From: Chromera velia
Lineage: Eukaryota; Sar; Chromeraceae
Length of the DNA: 57,500 nt
Direction of reading: 5' to 3'
Assembly: GCA_018398765.1 (NCBI GenBank)
Contig: JAHBMJ010003327.1
Span: 1-57,500, forward strand
A program made the translations under genes and the position numbers. The notes below the pieces were generated by a model. It had not been told where the DNA came from and searched no databases. It saw only the letters and a list, made by a program, of their open reading frames with translations. This document shows positions 12,374 to 25,861 of the stretch, one piece after another (within the stretch, counting starts at the first letter, position 1; every line of letters starts with the position of its first letter).

Positions 12374-12419
<46 letters not shown>
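12357..12419. repeat. (CA)n/(GCAC)n microsatellite
   Basis: Alternating CACACA and GCAC repeats, flanked by GCGCGC- and TGCATGC-rich sequence. A purine-pyrimidine alternating tract of this kind could adopt Z-DNA. No gene is attached to it. Confidence 0.85.
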
Positions 12420-12420
<1 letters not shown>

Positions 12421-12567
12421 GCTGCCTGTGACAAGCATACGCACATGCACACATCTCTTATGCGCCCTATCAGAGAAAGAGGCAATAATCATGCAAAAGA
12501 GGGAGATGACTTCGCGGTGGGAGAATGCAGGGAAAAAAAGGGGGGAAAGTTGTTGTTAGACGTTTTT

Positions 12568-12575
12568 TTCTTCCT

Positions 12576-12632
<57 letters not shown>

Positions 12633-12645
12633 TCCACTTTACGCA

Positions 12646-12678
<33 letters not shown>

Positions 12679-12715
12679 CCTCTCTCTCTCTTTCTCTCTC
12701 TCTCTTCTGCTTTAC
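12568..12715. repeat. (CT)n microsatellite block
   Basis: About 150 bp of nearly pure CT dinucleotide, interrupted by short TTT and ACGCA segments. It is pyrimidine-only on the plus strand for long stretches and lies outside any gene I can model. Confidence 0.9.
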
Positions 12716-12867
12716 CCTCTTCCATTTCCTTGGGTTCCCCTTACAGTTCTCTCACGACTGTCATATTTGAGGTTAAAGTTAGGGTAGAGAGGCGCATAAA
12801 GAGCGATTAACAGAGAAATCAAACCAAGATTGAGTTTATATTGGGACATTTATGACTATCTTTTTCT

Positions 12868-13006
12868 TTTTCCTTGTGTTGATTTTCTCTATCCTTCCTT
12901 CCTTCGTTCCTTCCTTCCTTCCTTTTCTTTCTTTCTTTCTCTTTCTCTCTTTCTTTCTTTCTTTCTTTTTTCTTTCTTTTTTTCTGTCTTTCTTTCTGTC
13001 TGTCTG

Positions 13007-13038
<32 letters not shown>

Positions 13039-13247
13039 TTTCTTTCTTTCGTTCTTTCGTTCTTTCATTCTTTCATTCTAAGACTTTCGTTCTTTTGTTC
13101 TTTCATTCTTTCATTCTTTTGTTCTTTCGTTCTTTCATTCTTTCTTTCTTTCTTTCTTTTTTTTTTGCTTTCTTGTTTTCTTTTTTTCTTTCCTTCCTTC
13201 TTTCCTTCATTCATTCATTCCTCCATTTCCTCTTTCTTTCTTTCTTC
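12868..13247. repeat. (CTTT)n / (CTTC)n / (ATTC)n tetranucleotide satellite
   Basis: About 380 bp built almost wholly of CTTT, CCTT, GTTC, GTCT and ATTC units. Nearly every base on the plus strand is a pyrimidine. Long hydrophobic Phe/Leu/Ser open frames across it are artefacts of the repeat. Confidence 0.92.
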
Positions 13248-16244
13248 AATCTGGGGGTTTTCCCTCCATGTCCCTGGAGGTTTTCCCTTGAGGCACTGCA
13301 AGGGGAGAGGGAAAGAAGAAATGCAGCTAGGGAGATAGGGAAACGGGGGGGCACCAAGTTACAATGTAGCGCCAAGAATTCATTAATTCGACGACTGTTT
13401 CTTCTGGGTGTCAAATCGGAAGTTTTTGGTCGTCTGTGACAGTCAAGCAGGCTGGTATCTCAAAAGACCGGGCTGGAAATAACTGTCAAACCTTAATTCC
13501 CTGGCTCCTGTTCCAGTCAGAAAGGGTAGGAAAGGGAAGGAAGGAGGGAAACTGACCAGACGGAAATAGAGAGTGGGAAGAGCTGAAAAAGGGAAGGAAA
13601 AGCTAGGTTTTCTCCCTCACTGCTCGAAAGAGGAAGTTTTTTCCTGGCTGCAGACCGCTGTGATTGACAAAGCGGAGGTTAGCAATGACTCAGCATGGCA
13701 TGTCAGTGGTATGGTTAGGGTATGGGTGAGAGAGGAGGGAATGAGATGTAAGGAGGGAACCGCTGATATGCTGAGGGGGTTGGGAAAGGAGGAAGCACTG
13801 GCGAGCTTGGTACTACAATTAATGATACCCGTAACGTTGTAAGGCTTGCAGCCGCCCAACGGTATGCAACGCAGCATCTCAGGCCGTATCGAGATATACG
13901 CAGTTCGAGCGTATTCGCGTTCATGCAATTAAGTCACGCGCATGCGTATGCAGTCGGCAGTAAGTCAAACCTTGGTATGAAAGTCTGTAAGGAAGTATCT
14001 AGAAGTAAGAACCTGGTATGACAGATCTTGTATGTACAAGTTGAGTATGTTACGCTAGCCACTGATACGCACTTGCCCACCACCTAGCAATACCAAGCAG
14101 CAGGTCTGGTTTTCTTTGGGCAGGATGAAGAGAAAGAAAAGAGAGGAAGAGAAAGGAAGAGATGGGGGAAGAGAGAGATATAAGAGAAAAGGAAAGGGTG
14201 GTGATGGATGGGGGGGTGGGGGTGCTCTACGGTGCTGCGACAGCTGTTGGAACACCAGATTCAGTTGTATTGTTTGTCTGGGGCTGGACTAGGGGCTGGA
14301 CATGGTGCACAACAGTCGACTAAGAGGGGAGAGGCGGGAGAGACCTCGAGCATGACAGAACCGTTTCAGGCTCTCAGGTCGTGAAACAGGGTGGGCTTTA
14401 AGATAGTGATAGTCAAATGGGTTATCAAATAGAATTGTCATATAGTAGGAGCAGGGGTGAGGGGGAGAGGTGTAGTCAGGGAAGTAGATTTGATATCCTA
14501 CACAACTGAAGTTTTGCTAGACTGCCCCAGTGGAAGGGGGAGCACACATGCATATGGGGTATGGGACTAACTCTGGAGGAGTGTATCCCAGTAGATAGCC
14601 ACAGCTCCGTGGTGGACGAAAGTATACCGAGACCGAGACCGAGACTGAGACATCTAAGATAAGATAAGATAAGACATCAGCTTCGCGGACTGCATACACG
14701 AGATCTTGAGGGAAAGGAGGCCAGCGAGGGGAAGAATGAATAACATTGCGGCAGGAGGAGGCTTGACGCTTAACCGGCCATCTCAATCTGAGTCAATCAT
14801 CTGACGCACTTCATGCGAATGGCCCGGAAAGCGAGATTATACTTTTTCTTGCCCCTGGTTAAAATTTGATAAGTGTCCCCTCAGCTGAATTATGATTCAA
14901 TTATCTTTCCAGGGCCTAGCTTGGCGTGCATCAAATCTTTGTGTCAACGTCGGACGCCATCCGTGTAGTCTAAGGGGGTGCAATTTTTGTTAAATACCTT
15001 GTCAGCTTCGTTTTCCAAGCCACTTTCATTAAAATTTTATGTATCCATCATTACGCATCATCATCATCACCTTAGAATAATCCTAGGAATAATCATCATC
15101 CATGATCGATCATCACTGGCATCATACACCATCGTCATCCTGCAACATATTTCTAGGCTTCTAGCATTTGACACTGTCAAATTGACAGCAACAAACAAAA
15201 CAGTTTCATTACTATAATATTAAATCTATGTTAAACAACGTTTAATCCGATCAATTTCACGCATGTATGAACGTCATGCATTTCATATAATTTTCGTTGT
15301 TTCTTATTGTAACATTGTTTCTCTTCATTTTTTTAAAAAGTTTTTTTTTGTGCGACCGGCACAAGGACAGACCACGGAAGTCTCAACAAGCTTACCGCGC
15401 TGTAGCACAATCTTCCAGCATACATGGATTTTCAAGTTCTGCATCAGATCCAACGAGCAATGATCATGCATCCAGGCATCACTGCAACCAAGAAAATCAC
15501 ATCCTGATTCCAGTTGTCCAGGTGCCCTTGAACGGCTTTGCGGCCCAGCACATTGACAGTCAGTCTACATGCCTTTGCATCTACCAATCTGCCACCGATC
15601 TACTTTGACACGCTAGCTGACACCTCCAACCCTCTTCGGCTCGGACGTCCCCGTGCACCCTCACCCTCCCTCCCCCGAAGCACCCGGACAGATGGAACGA
15701 CCCCTTTTTAAATAGACTGATTGAATGACTGACTGCCCACCAACTGAAAAATTGCGCCTTGATGCACTCACTCTGTCAGCCGGCGACGCACGCATGGGAG
15801 ACGCACCCTATCGACCCTGCCCCCCCCTCCCCCCCCGAGTCTCTCTCCCTCCTTGACTAAAATTGCTCTGAAGGAATGGAGTCATGAGGTGATGTGGCAA
15901 TGGATGAACTCTGGTGCGTAACGAAAAAAAAAAAATTGGGAGTCTGAAGGAGAGAGGACAGAGCTATGTGAGACAAGCTAGCAGGAAAAGGAAGGAAAGG
16001 CGGGTCTATCAGGCATCATCGGCAGACGGCAAGACGCACACACAGATACATACAGTGGCTAGTTATTCACACGTTGAAAAAGGGCAAGGCACAGAGGAAA
16101 AGAGAGACACAAAGGCAGAAAGAGAACAGACAGACATGGCAAGAGACGCAAAAGAGGGAATGAAGGGAAAAGAAGGCGAAACGTTCACCTAGAACTTTAC
16201 TTCCCTCTCTCTCTCACTGCTTTTCGTAAAACTCGATCTGTGCT

Positions 16245-16280
<36 letters not shown>

Positions 16281-17325
16281 CGACCGAGCAGACGCAGCAG
16301 AGAGGAGACAGGAACTCCGTTGACTCCGTTAAGAAGGAAGGACGGTCCCTTCATTTCCTCCGACGAGAGAGCGCTGGTCCCCGATGTTTCGTTCGTTCTG
16401 CATGTCGGCCCGCACAAACTCTGCTCTTCTCTGCAGGGTGCCTGCCTGGTTCATGCGCAAAGGGAGGGAGGAGAAGGGGAAGAAGGCACAGGCAGACAGG
16501 TACGAAGGAAGGGAGGGGGGGAGTGGGGGGGGAACGAAGGACGGCAGCAGAAACACAAAAGCAGGAAGAGACCCAGAAATAGAAGGAGAGCACACGCACA
16601 CAGGGAGGGGAGGGGAGGGGGCACACACACACACACACACACACAGAGGGAGGGACACGATGGATGGATGGATGGATGGATGGAGGCAGTGAAAGAAATG
16701 TATCGATGGCAGGAAGGAAGCTACGTGAAATGGAGCAAGCAAAGAGAGAGAGAAATTTGTGCTTGCAACGAAAGGAACCGAAACGAACGAAAGAAAAGGT
16801 CAAACAGGAAAAGGGACACTCGGACAGACAGAGAAGGACCGATCGAAACAAAACAGAGGGACATGCATCGAAGGAAACGCACGGAAAGGAAACGAAACGA
16901 AACAGGACGTTGACAGATTTTGTTTCTGAGGCGGAGGGATGGACGGGCCGATGAAGTCCCCTAAGCGTTTTCTCACAAACATATGCACATGCAGACACCC
17001 ACACAGACACACAGTGACATACTTTCTAACACGCAAATACACACTCACGGACATGGCAAAAAAAAGCCAATGAAGGAATGATGTTTGATGAGGCCAAGTG
17101 CCTACACTCAGGCGGACGAAAAAAAAAAACACACCAGAAGACCAATAGACAGACACAGACCAGCAAAACCAAACGAAAGGACAAAACGAGGAAAGACCGA
17201 GAAAAGCAAACAAACCAACAGGCAAACACACATGCACGAACAGAAACTCAGAAGCAACAGAAATCGAAGAACCGACCCACTCACTCGCTCAGCCCTCTGG
17301 TCGATCGTCTCCTCGTTTTCGTTCG

Positions 17326-19200
17326 TCATCTCCCCTTCAATCCCCCCCCCTGGAAGAATTCTCCCCCCCTTCCCATCCCTCCATCCATTTCAACATCACC
17401 CCCCTCCCCCGGCTCTATCTCTCTGTCTCTGTCTCTGTCCATACCTCCCGCCGCAGAGGGAGACGAAGAAGAGGAAGAGAGGGGTACTGAAGAGGCGGAC
17501 GTAGCGGCAGTTGCAGAGCAAATCAAGAGACTGGACGAAGAAGAGGCAGCAGAACCAGAAGAGGAGGAGGAAACATCTCTCATCATCTCTCCGTTTGCCT
17601 TCACATTCTTGAAATTCAACTCAGCAGCACAGCCAGAAGGGGAGGAGAAAGAGGAACACCCGACATCGTCTACTCTGGTCCCTCCTACCTGCCCTCTCGA
17701 TCCTCTCCCTTCTTCTTTTTGTGTTTCTTCTGCTTCGTCTATTCCATTTCTCTCTGCCTCCCCACCCAACTCCATTTCTTCCTTCTCACTTTCACTCTCC
17801 GTCTCCCTCCCCTCACCTTCCTCCTCGTCTGACCCGTCGGCGTCTCCCTCCATCCTCTCGTCCTCGTCCTCATCATCCGAACCCCCCTCAGACTCCGACT
17901 CCGACTCTGAAGAAGAAGAAGACGACACCAGAGACTCGTCACCCCCCTCCGCCCCTCCCCCAGGGCCCGCCTCCTCGGGGAAGTCGAAGAGGTCAAGGGC
18001 GTCCAGAGGAGAGACGGGGAGAAGCAGCGTCGGGTCCGTGGAAGTCAGCACGTGACGGTAAGGGCAGTGCACGTCAAAACAACGCGCTGACGGAAAAGGG
18101 CAGGGCAGGAGGCGAATGACACAAAAACAAACAGACCTTCGTAGAGGGCCCCGGACAAAGGAAGAAAGAAGGAAAGGAAGAAGCGCAAACGAGACTTCGT
18201 TGGAGGACAAAAGGAGAGAGTTCACGGAGACCTCTACAAGGACGAGGTCGGAAAAGAAGACCTCACTCGATAAGTGACAGACAGACAAGAGGCAAAAAGA
18301 AAAGGAAGGCACAAGAACCAGTCAGATAGAGCATCAAACTGTTCATTAATGAGAAGAGGGCAACGCACAGACGCGCGAACAAAAAGAGAAGCTGACGGAC
18401 GGACCGAGTTGATAGTCTGCGCAAGGCGGTCGTTCATCTCTCGGAAGGTCCATCTGATGTCTGTAGAGGCACTCCTTGTTTCTGCACTTCCCTTTCTGCC
18501 AGAAGGAACACAGAGTGACTTGGCTCTTGTCGTGCGCATGGGGACAGGCATCTCCTCTCTTGCACCTGCCGAATCTGCTGAAGAACTTACAGAAGCTCAA
18601 CGTCATCTTTCTCTTTCCCCCGTGTGTGTGTGAGTGCAGGGCTTTGCGGTTGTGGTGCGGGTGATGAGTCTTTGTGGGGGGTTTGATGACTCCTGGTTGT
18701 GGTTGTTTTTGGCTGCTGTTGGGGTGGTGATGGTGGTGTCGAGGTTGGTGGGTGGTCGGTTTGGGCTTCGGTTTTGGCTGGTGGCCCTGGAGAACAAGTT
18801 TGTTTCCTCCTAGACGGACGAACTTGGGCGGGGCTTGTGGTGCTGGATTTGTTGTTGTTGTTGTGGACGGAGCAACTTGGACAGATGAGGTGGCGGGTGC
18901 TTGGGAAGGTTTCTGTTGGGAGGGCACAGAAGAGGAAGAAGATGAAGAGGGAGGAGGGTGGGACGCAGGTCGGACAGGATTGGGGGCAGCGTTGAGGGAT
19001 ACAGGAGGAAGCGGTACAGGTCGTGCGGGAGGGTTTGTGGGCTGAGTTGGCTTTTGTTGCTGCTGCTGTTGCTTGAGTGCTGGGTTGACCCATACGTTGC
19101 TGCGAGGGGGAAGCCTTGCCGCAGGGTTTGGACGACCCTGCTGAGTCGGCCTGTACCCCGAAGCAATCAGGGAGTTCCCGTAGAATCCCCGCTTTTGCAT
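17326..19200 (-). CDS. CCCH zinc-finger protein (ZC3H3-like), two exons
   Basis: Likely nuclear RNA-binding protein. Exon 1 is 19200-18405 and exon 2 is 18086-17326, giving 518 aa. Finger 1 is C-x8-C-x5-C-x3-H (CKFFSRFGRCKRGDACPHAH). Finger 2 is C-x7-C-x4-C-x3-H (CSFWQKGKCRNKECLYRH). The 318-bp intron splits finger 3: exon 1 supplies CADYQL and exon 2 RCFDVHCPYRH, which joined restore the C-x7-C-x4-C-x3-H spacing of finger 2. That agreement is strong evidence for the splice. The RFGRC, RGD.CP.H arrangement resembles the finger block of ZC3H3-type proteins, which act in mRNA 3' processing and export. The family call is from memory. The N-terminal 170 residues are Pro/Gln/Ser/Thr-rich with Gln, Thr and His runs, and the C-terminal 220 are Ser/Asp/Glu-rich. 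ATG at 19200 is the first in frame. It is transcribed divergently from the RCC1 gene. Confidence 0.85.
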
Positions 19201-20057
19201 AGTGACTTCACCCTTTGAAAGGGAACGGAAGAAGAACTTCTACACTTCCTAGCTCTTGTGTGTGGCTTTCTCTTGTACTGGCTCGTGGCTGGCTGCGGTT
19301 CTGACAGTCTGCGTGCTCGTGGGTCGGTTATCGTAGATCTCACCTTCTCACTTTTGCTTTGGAGACTCTTAATCACGCAGTTCGGTGCTGAAGGAACTGA
19401 CTTGAGCTGGGAGGTTGGAGCTAAGTTTCCGAAGAACTGTTTTGGACAAAATTTTCGTGTCAGAATGGATATTATTATCTTGCCGATTAAGTTTTAATTC
19501 GAATATTGTATTGTATTGTATTAGTGTGCAAATTAATGTTAATTTTTTTCTCATTTGTATCAAAATCCAATTTAATAATCCCAAAATTTTTGTATTTAAT
19601 CCCATGCAGAGTCTATTCCACGAAGGAGATAATATTCATTCACTCACTGAATTAACCGTCCGAAAAGACTCGCGAGGCTGGAACTGCATGCATGTATCGA
19701 TCACGGCAACCAAAAGTCTGTCTTTCTTCCTATCGGTTGTGTTTCCTTTCTTCCATTCATACAGCAGTATAGGAAGTGAAGAAGGATTTCGAGCACATGG
19801 AGATGTGATCGAAGGGGGAAGGAAACAACCAAGGGTGATTGAGCGCTTGTACAGTCGCGTGCAGTTCTGTCAATTGAACAAAGAAAGCATCGAAGCACCC
19901 AATCTGGTCTGGTTTGATCTGATCTTGCAAAGGAAGAAGTTGTATATTGCCCGTCTCTGCCCTTGTTTTTCACTCCTTTATTTGACGATTTGAAGGTCAT
20001 TTCCCAATAGTTCTTTCTAACAAGCAGTTTGGGAAGGTGACGCGAGGGTGTGCTCGA
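19201..20057. promoter_or_regulatory. Divergent promoter region between zinc-finger and RCC1 genes
   Basis: The 857 bp between the two start codons must contain both upstream regions, since the genes point away from each other. It has an AT-rich core (about 19440-19600, with TATTGTATTGTATTG), unlike the surrounding sequence. No TATA box or named factor site could be assigned to either gene. A long open frame on the plus strand at 19415-19993 has no coding character. Confidence 0.5.
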
Positions 20058-23000
20058 ATGGTGGTGGTTGCCTTTCGTCTCCTCGCTCTCCTTCTCTCCC
20101 TCTGCAGCTGTCTCGGTGGGTCTATTACTGTTTCCCCCTCTCTTCACACGCTCCCTGCACTTGTCTCCAGCCTGGCCGCTCTTTCCTCAGAGCCGCAAAG
20201 GAAGAAAGCCCCCGCATGCTGCCTGCTTTCGTGTCTGTCTTCCCGGCCCACCTGCCGCCGCAGAGACATTGTGGCTTCCTTTCCTTCCTTGCGTGATGTG
20301 AGTGATGATGGTGTGAGGTGTCTGTCTTGCCCTCTTGTGCCAGCGCGTTTGTGGGGACTGAGCAAATCCAAAAGAAGCGCAGAGAAGAGAAGAGAAGAGA
20401 AAGAGCAAGGACACCAGATTTGCTCCATCCTCTCACAGAAAGGGATGAGGGAACGGAAGCCATTTTACACCTGGCAGGCATGTTCTCTTTCTTTTGAGTT
20501 AGTTCTCTTCGTACCCCTCCTTCTCTCGTGCCTGTCCTTCCTTCTGCAGGCTCCTTGCTCTTTTTGATCGATCGACTCTCGTCTGGCCGTCTGCAATCCC
20601 TTCTGTATGTGTGTGTGTCTGTATGTATGCTTCATGTCCCTGCAATGGATTCCTGCGTGCAGGTGCCGAGGGGTTTCTTCGCCTCGTCCCTGGCGGAGGC
20701 GCGGGGTCCCTCGTGCAGAATAAGAATGACAACAACCATCAGAATGAGACTACCTGCAGTCAGTCGCTCAGAGAAATATTTACAGACAGAGAAGACAGAA
20801 CCTCAGCAGAATTAGAAGCGCTGTCACGCTGTAACCCGACCACCTTCAGAGATGTTGCACTTGAAGACAAACCTCAGCACTCAAATACAGTACAGTACAG
20901 AAAGAAAGAACGAAGCAACGCATAATACTCAAATACAATACAGAAAGAACGAAAGAACGCATGGTGGGAGTACGGAAGGCTCGTCTCGTACAGTCCCAGG
21001 GCGTTGTGACAGAATCTGGTCACCTGACACAGAGAGACACAGAGAGAGAAGAGAAGAGACTCGAGGGACGACTGAGATGAGAACGATCATCCATCCATCC
21101 AGTACCCCGATTCCCTCCTTCCAACTGGGTTTGTCTGTTTGAGTCATCAACGCCTTTCCTGCTATTGTTTCGCCTTTCTCTGTCACTGCGACTTCATTTC
21201 TTCTCTGTGTTCCGGAAATTCGCTTCAGAATAGAAAGTCATCCTTCCTTCCTTCCTTCGTTGAAGGAATGAATTCTTCCATTCAATTCAATTCTTCTGTC
21301 GATGGATCACTTCACTCAATTAATTCTTTCAATTCTTCAATTAATTCAATTACTTCTTAGTGAATTCTTCAATTCAATTCAATTGAGTCTTCTCTCGATG
21401 GATCACTTCACTCAATTACTTCTTTCAGGAGGCGCCCTGGGGTCTGTGAACATCACCGCACAGGGGACGTTCCACTCTTTCCTGGTGGACACCAACGGCA
21501 GGCTGTTGGGGTTCGGACGGAACCTGCAGGGCCAGCTGGGGGTGGGGGATTTTGAAAACAGGTCGGTCGGTCAGGGAGGGCGGCCGGCCAGGGGGGGCGG
21601 CAAATTGGGTCGGGAGGCTGTGGGCTCCGCTCTAAGAGGAAGAAGAAATCGTGAGAGCCCCTGCGAAGACAAGTGACGGAAAAGTATGGAGAGCAAAACG
21701 AATGAACGAAAGAAAGGACAAATCTCTGTCGGGACCTCCGTTGGCTCCTCACCGGGGGAACACAGAGGTGTTCTTTTTCAAGAGATCGAGAAATTTCAAC
21801 AGCTAGAGACATATGCGTTAACGTGTCTGTCTGTCTGTGCAGGTATGCGCCGACAGAAGTGGGTGGCGGCAGCCTTGGGGGTTTCCGTGCCGTCTGCGGA
21901 GGTGAGGAGCACTCCCTTGCCGTGACGCTGAACGGAACTCTGGTGTCTTTCGGGAGCAACTGGGCAGGGCAGCTGGGCGTGGGGCGCGGTGTGAGGAACT
22001 CCAGCGTGCCCATCCGGATTCAGCTGCCGCTCTCTGAAGGAGACGGGGAGGTCGTCGGAGTCGCGTGCGGCAGCTTTTTCAGGTCCGTGCGTCCGTGTGT
22101 GTCTGTTGCAGCGCCCGTCTCTCTCTCTGACGGTCGATTTGGGGACGGTTATTTGTCAGCTGGTTCTCTCTCTGGATGAGGGAGATGCTTTGTAGAGGAA
22201 GGAGCCGCTCTGCTTGCAGTTCTAAAGAAACACAGCAGGTCCAGGTGTCACGCCACGCACAGCTGGGGGGAATAGGAGGGGGTGGGGGCAGTGAGTGAGT
22301 GAGTGAGTGAGTGCATGAGTGGTGAACCCGAACAATGCCGCGAGACGGTATGCTCATTTAAATTTCTCTCTGTGGCACGAAGAGGAACGGGCGTGCAGTT
22401 GCATTGACTCCAAGGAAAGCAAATGGTCTTCTGTCGATGTGAAGTTGATTTCTGCAAACCTCACTCCATGCCTCGATGGCCCTGTCAGAATTTTGCCTTG
22501 TCTCTGCCTGGACCCCCACTGTATGTATGTATGTATGTATGCCTTGTCTCTGCCTTCCTGCCTGCAGTGCTGCATGGACCCCCACAGCTCTGTTCATGTG
22601 GGGGCGCAACGACATGGGGCAGTTGGGTCTCGGAGGGCTCTTGAGGGATCCCGGGGACGATACGGGGGAGAGGGCGGAGGCAGACCTCGTACGGTTCCTC
22701 CCTCAGAGAGTCGGCGGAGCTCTGGCCAACAGGGACATTCATGATGTGGCTGCAGGTACGTCCGTCTGTTTGTCTCTCTATGTATGTGTCTCGTTGAGTG
22801 TGTATGTGTGTGAGAGATAGAGAGAAAAAGGCAGAAAGAACTGAAGACAGTCTCTAGTATGATCGGCAATCACTTCTTGGATGACGTCACAGCGCAGCGT
22901 CTTTTCCTTCTTGCTTTCCTTCATTTGTTTCTGCCTTGCTTTCCTTCATTTGTTTCTGCCTGTGTGCCTGTCCACAACCGTCTCTTCTTGCTTTCCTTCA

Positions 23001-25824
23001 TTTGTTTCTGCCTTGCTTTCCTTCATTTGTTTCTGCCTGTGTGCCTGTCCACAACCGTCTCTTCTTGCTTTCCTTCATTTGTTTCTGCCTTGCTTTCCTT
23101 CATTTGTTTCTACCTGTGTGCCTGTCCACAACCGTCTCTTCTTGCTTTCCTTCATTTGTTTCTGCCTTGCTTTCCTTCATTTGTTTCTGCCTGTGTGTCT
23201 GTCCACAACCGTCTCTTCTTGCTTTCTCTGACCGTCTCCGTCAGGTTATCTTTTCGGTTCATTCCACTACCTATGTGTGCACATGTGTGCCTGCATTCAT
23301 TGATATGTCGATCCTTCCTGCTGTTATGTTAACTCTGCATGACGTCAGGTCACAAACACACGCTGGCCCTGACTTCCCCCGGCCGTCAATTGTATGCCTG
23401 GGGCAACTGGAAGGGCACAGACGACGACATCGTCAGGTTCCCCCCTTCCACAGAACCCGAGCTGGTCACGGTGCAGCACAACCCTCCGAACCCGCAGACG
23501 ACACAATCGCAGACGAGCAGCAGCAATCCAGGGGAACCTGAGGGGGAAGCTGCAGCCCCGGGGGGAGAAAGAGAAGGCGAATCGGGAGGGGGTGACGGCA
23601 GAGACACGCACAGAGAGAGTCAGCAGCCCATGAGTCCTCCCGAGGTCGTCCTGTCAATCGCTGCAGGGGGGAGGCACTCTCTGGTGCTCACCCACACCGC
23701 GTCTCTGTACGCATTCGGTCGCAACGATCACGGACAGCTGGGCGTGGGAGGGGAGCGGAATCTGGACTCGCCTACCCGAGTGCCCCTTCCCGCCGGGGCT
23801 GTTGAGGTTGCTGCTGGTGAGATCCACTCCCTTGTCCGTTTAGGAGACGGGAGGTTGATCGGCTTCGGTGGCAACACCTATGGTTCCCGTCACGGAATGC
23901 TGGAGGCGGTGGGGGCGGGACAGCTTGGCCTGGACACCGACCACCCTCAGTCGGAGCCTCGTGAGATTTCGTTGGGGGGGGCTGTGATGGAGATTGACGA
24001 AAATGCGCGGAAGGCACTTTTCAGGGGGGGTTCGGGATCTTGGCACTCGCTTGTGAGAGTCAACGGCGGTGTTGTGGCGGCTGGGTGGGGAAATGACGGT
24101 CAGCTCGGTCAGGAGCTGAAGAGGTCTGCCGTGTTTCGCCGCATTCCGTCTCTCGACATTGACGAGTGTTGCGCAGACTTCCACAACTGCGATGAAAAGG
24201 CGGTGTGTACGAACACCCCTGGAAGTTTTACCTGTTCCTGTCCTGCAGGGTTTGCAGAGACGGGGGGAGGGAAATTGTGCATGGGTCGAGTGAAGTCGGT
24301 AGGTCTGGGCAGTGACCACACGTTGTTGGTGGATCACGAGGGTGACTTGTTTGCGTTTGGAAACAACCAGGTGCACCAGTTGGGTCTAGACGCGTCGACT
24401 TTGAGGAGAAGGGGCCAGGTACACTCGGCGCACTCCCCGGCGGCAGAGGAGGAGCCTGTGAGGGTGGCTGCGTTGCGGCACGTGAACATGACGTGTGGCG
24501 GTGACGGTTACTCTTTGGCCCTCAGTGAGGAGGGGATTTTGTACAGTTGGGGGAGGAGGTTGTTCGCCTCCCCCTCTCCCTCTCCTCAATCGTGGCTCCT
24601 CATACAAGAAGGGATCCAGAGGGAGGAAGTAGAAGCACCAATAGAAATTGAGCAAAGGAGAGAGACAGAAATTCCTTCTCCCACCCCTGCTGCCGTCTCC
24701 GACAGCACAGTCGAAGGAGAAGAAGGTTACCCCCCCTCCCCCATTCCTCCTGCTGAGATGGGGGCAGAAGAGAAAGCCTTCTCGGGAGGGGCAGGCGCAG
24801 GAGCAGGGGGGACTGTGGGGGATGAGTTGACTGACGCCAGTCCCGTCCCCTTCGTTGTCCAGTTGCCCTTCCCCTCTGCTGAATTAGAAGAGGGGCAGCC
24901 CGGAGGAGGAGGAGGAGAGAGGGTTGTCGGGATCGCATGTGGAAGTCTCCACAGGTCGGTCTGTCGGTGCCTGCGTGTGGGTGTGTGAGTGTCTGCTGGA
25001 TTGACTAAACGTGCGTGTGGCTTCCTTTTTGCATTCCCCTGTCTGACTGACTGAGTCGAATGGAGTGACTGGCCACCCCCCCCTTTTTATTGAATCACTC
25101 ACTGAGTTTCCTTCCATGCACGAACACGGTGTGTGTGGGATTGGGCGCGGGAAACCATCAGAAATACGAACAAGAAGTCTCTAACTGTAGCCAATGAAGG
25201 AAAGAAAATCTTTCAGTCGATCGGGAAGGAATGCCTCTCTGCCCTGCCTTTCTCCCACTGCTGAGCACATCAAGACCTTGCTTGGATAGACCCACCGATT
25301 GGTTTGTTGAAAAATGGCTTTTTTTTTATCTCCATGCGTACACGCTTGCTTTTGCTCTTTCTCTTTGCAGTGCTGCGTGGACGGACCGAGGGCGGCTGTA
25401 CACATGGGGCGTGGGATCCCATGGGCAGCTGGGTAGGGAAGTGGAGAGAGAAAGTCCGGCAGAAAGGGAAAGCCGAGTGACGGTTGGAGGGGCAACAGTG
25501 GCCGTGGCAAAGGGAACGCCTCCTCAAATGGTCTGTCTTTCTTTCCGTCTGCTTTCTGTCAATTTGCTTTTGTTCGTTTGTTCATTTGATTGCTTGCGTG
25601 TAAAGAACAAGAAATGCCTTTTCAAATGGCTGGTGTTCCTTGCTGCCTATCTGCCCATGAGCTTGGTCTACCTCTCGGTGTCTCGGTGCGTCTCTCTGTG
25701 TGTATTCGGTTCTCTTTGTCATCTGAGGGTGTGAGGGTGGGGAGGTCTCATCTTTAGTTTTTTCACTGTTTCAGTGCATGTGTTGCTGCGTCTTATTGGA
25801 GAAACTAAATAACTGAAAACTCTG

Positions 25825-25861
<37 letters not shown>

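Larger units (their letters stand above)
11737..17325. other. Intergenic; no gene recognised, repeat-rich
   Basis: Open frames here are low-complexity or lack coding character. Up to about 12.1 kb the frame of the first exon of the minus-strand gene stays open on the minus strand, so a 5' extension or leader is possible. 12.35-13.25 kb holds microsatellites (separate entries). 13.3-17.3 kb shows only short repeats such as (TG)n at 16245-16276, (GGAT)n at 16659-16683 and GATAA repeats at 14656-14675. The last few hundred bases before 17326 may be 3' untranslated sequence of the zinc-finger gene. Confidence 0.5.

Noticed and set aside
12830-13439. Long Phe/Leu/Ser-rich open frames suggesting membrane proteins
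   Set aside because: They are translations of CTTT/CTTC repeats open in several frames, without any non-repeat sequence.
19415-19993. 192-residue plus-strand open frame upstream of the RCC1 gene
   Set aside because: AT-rich with no domain and a Phe/Ile/Asn bias typical of non-coding AT DNA. It lies in the divergent promoter.
22910-23225. Direct-repeat array considered as a CRISPR
   Set aside because: Units are contiguous 77-bp repeats without unique spacers, inside an intron of a eukaryotic gene.
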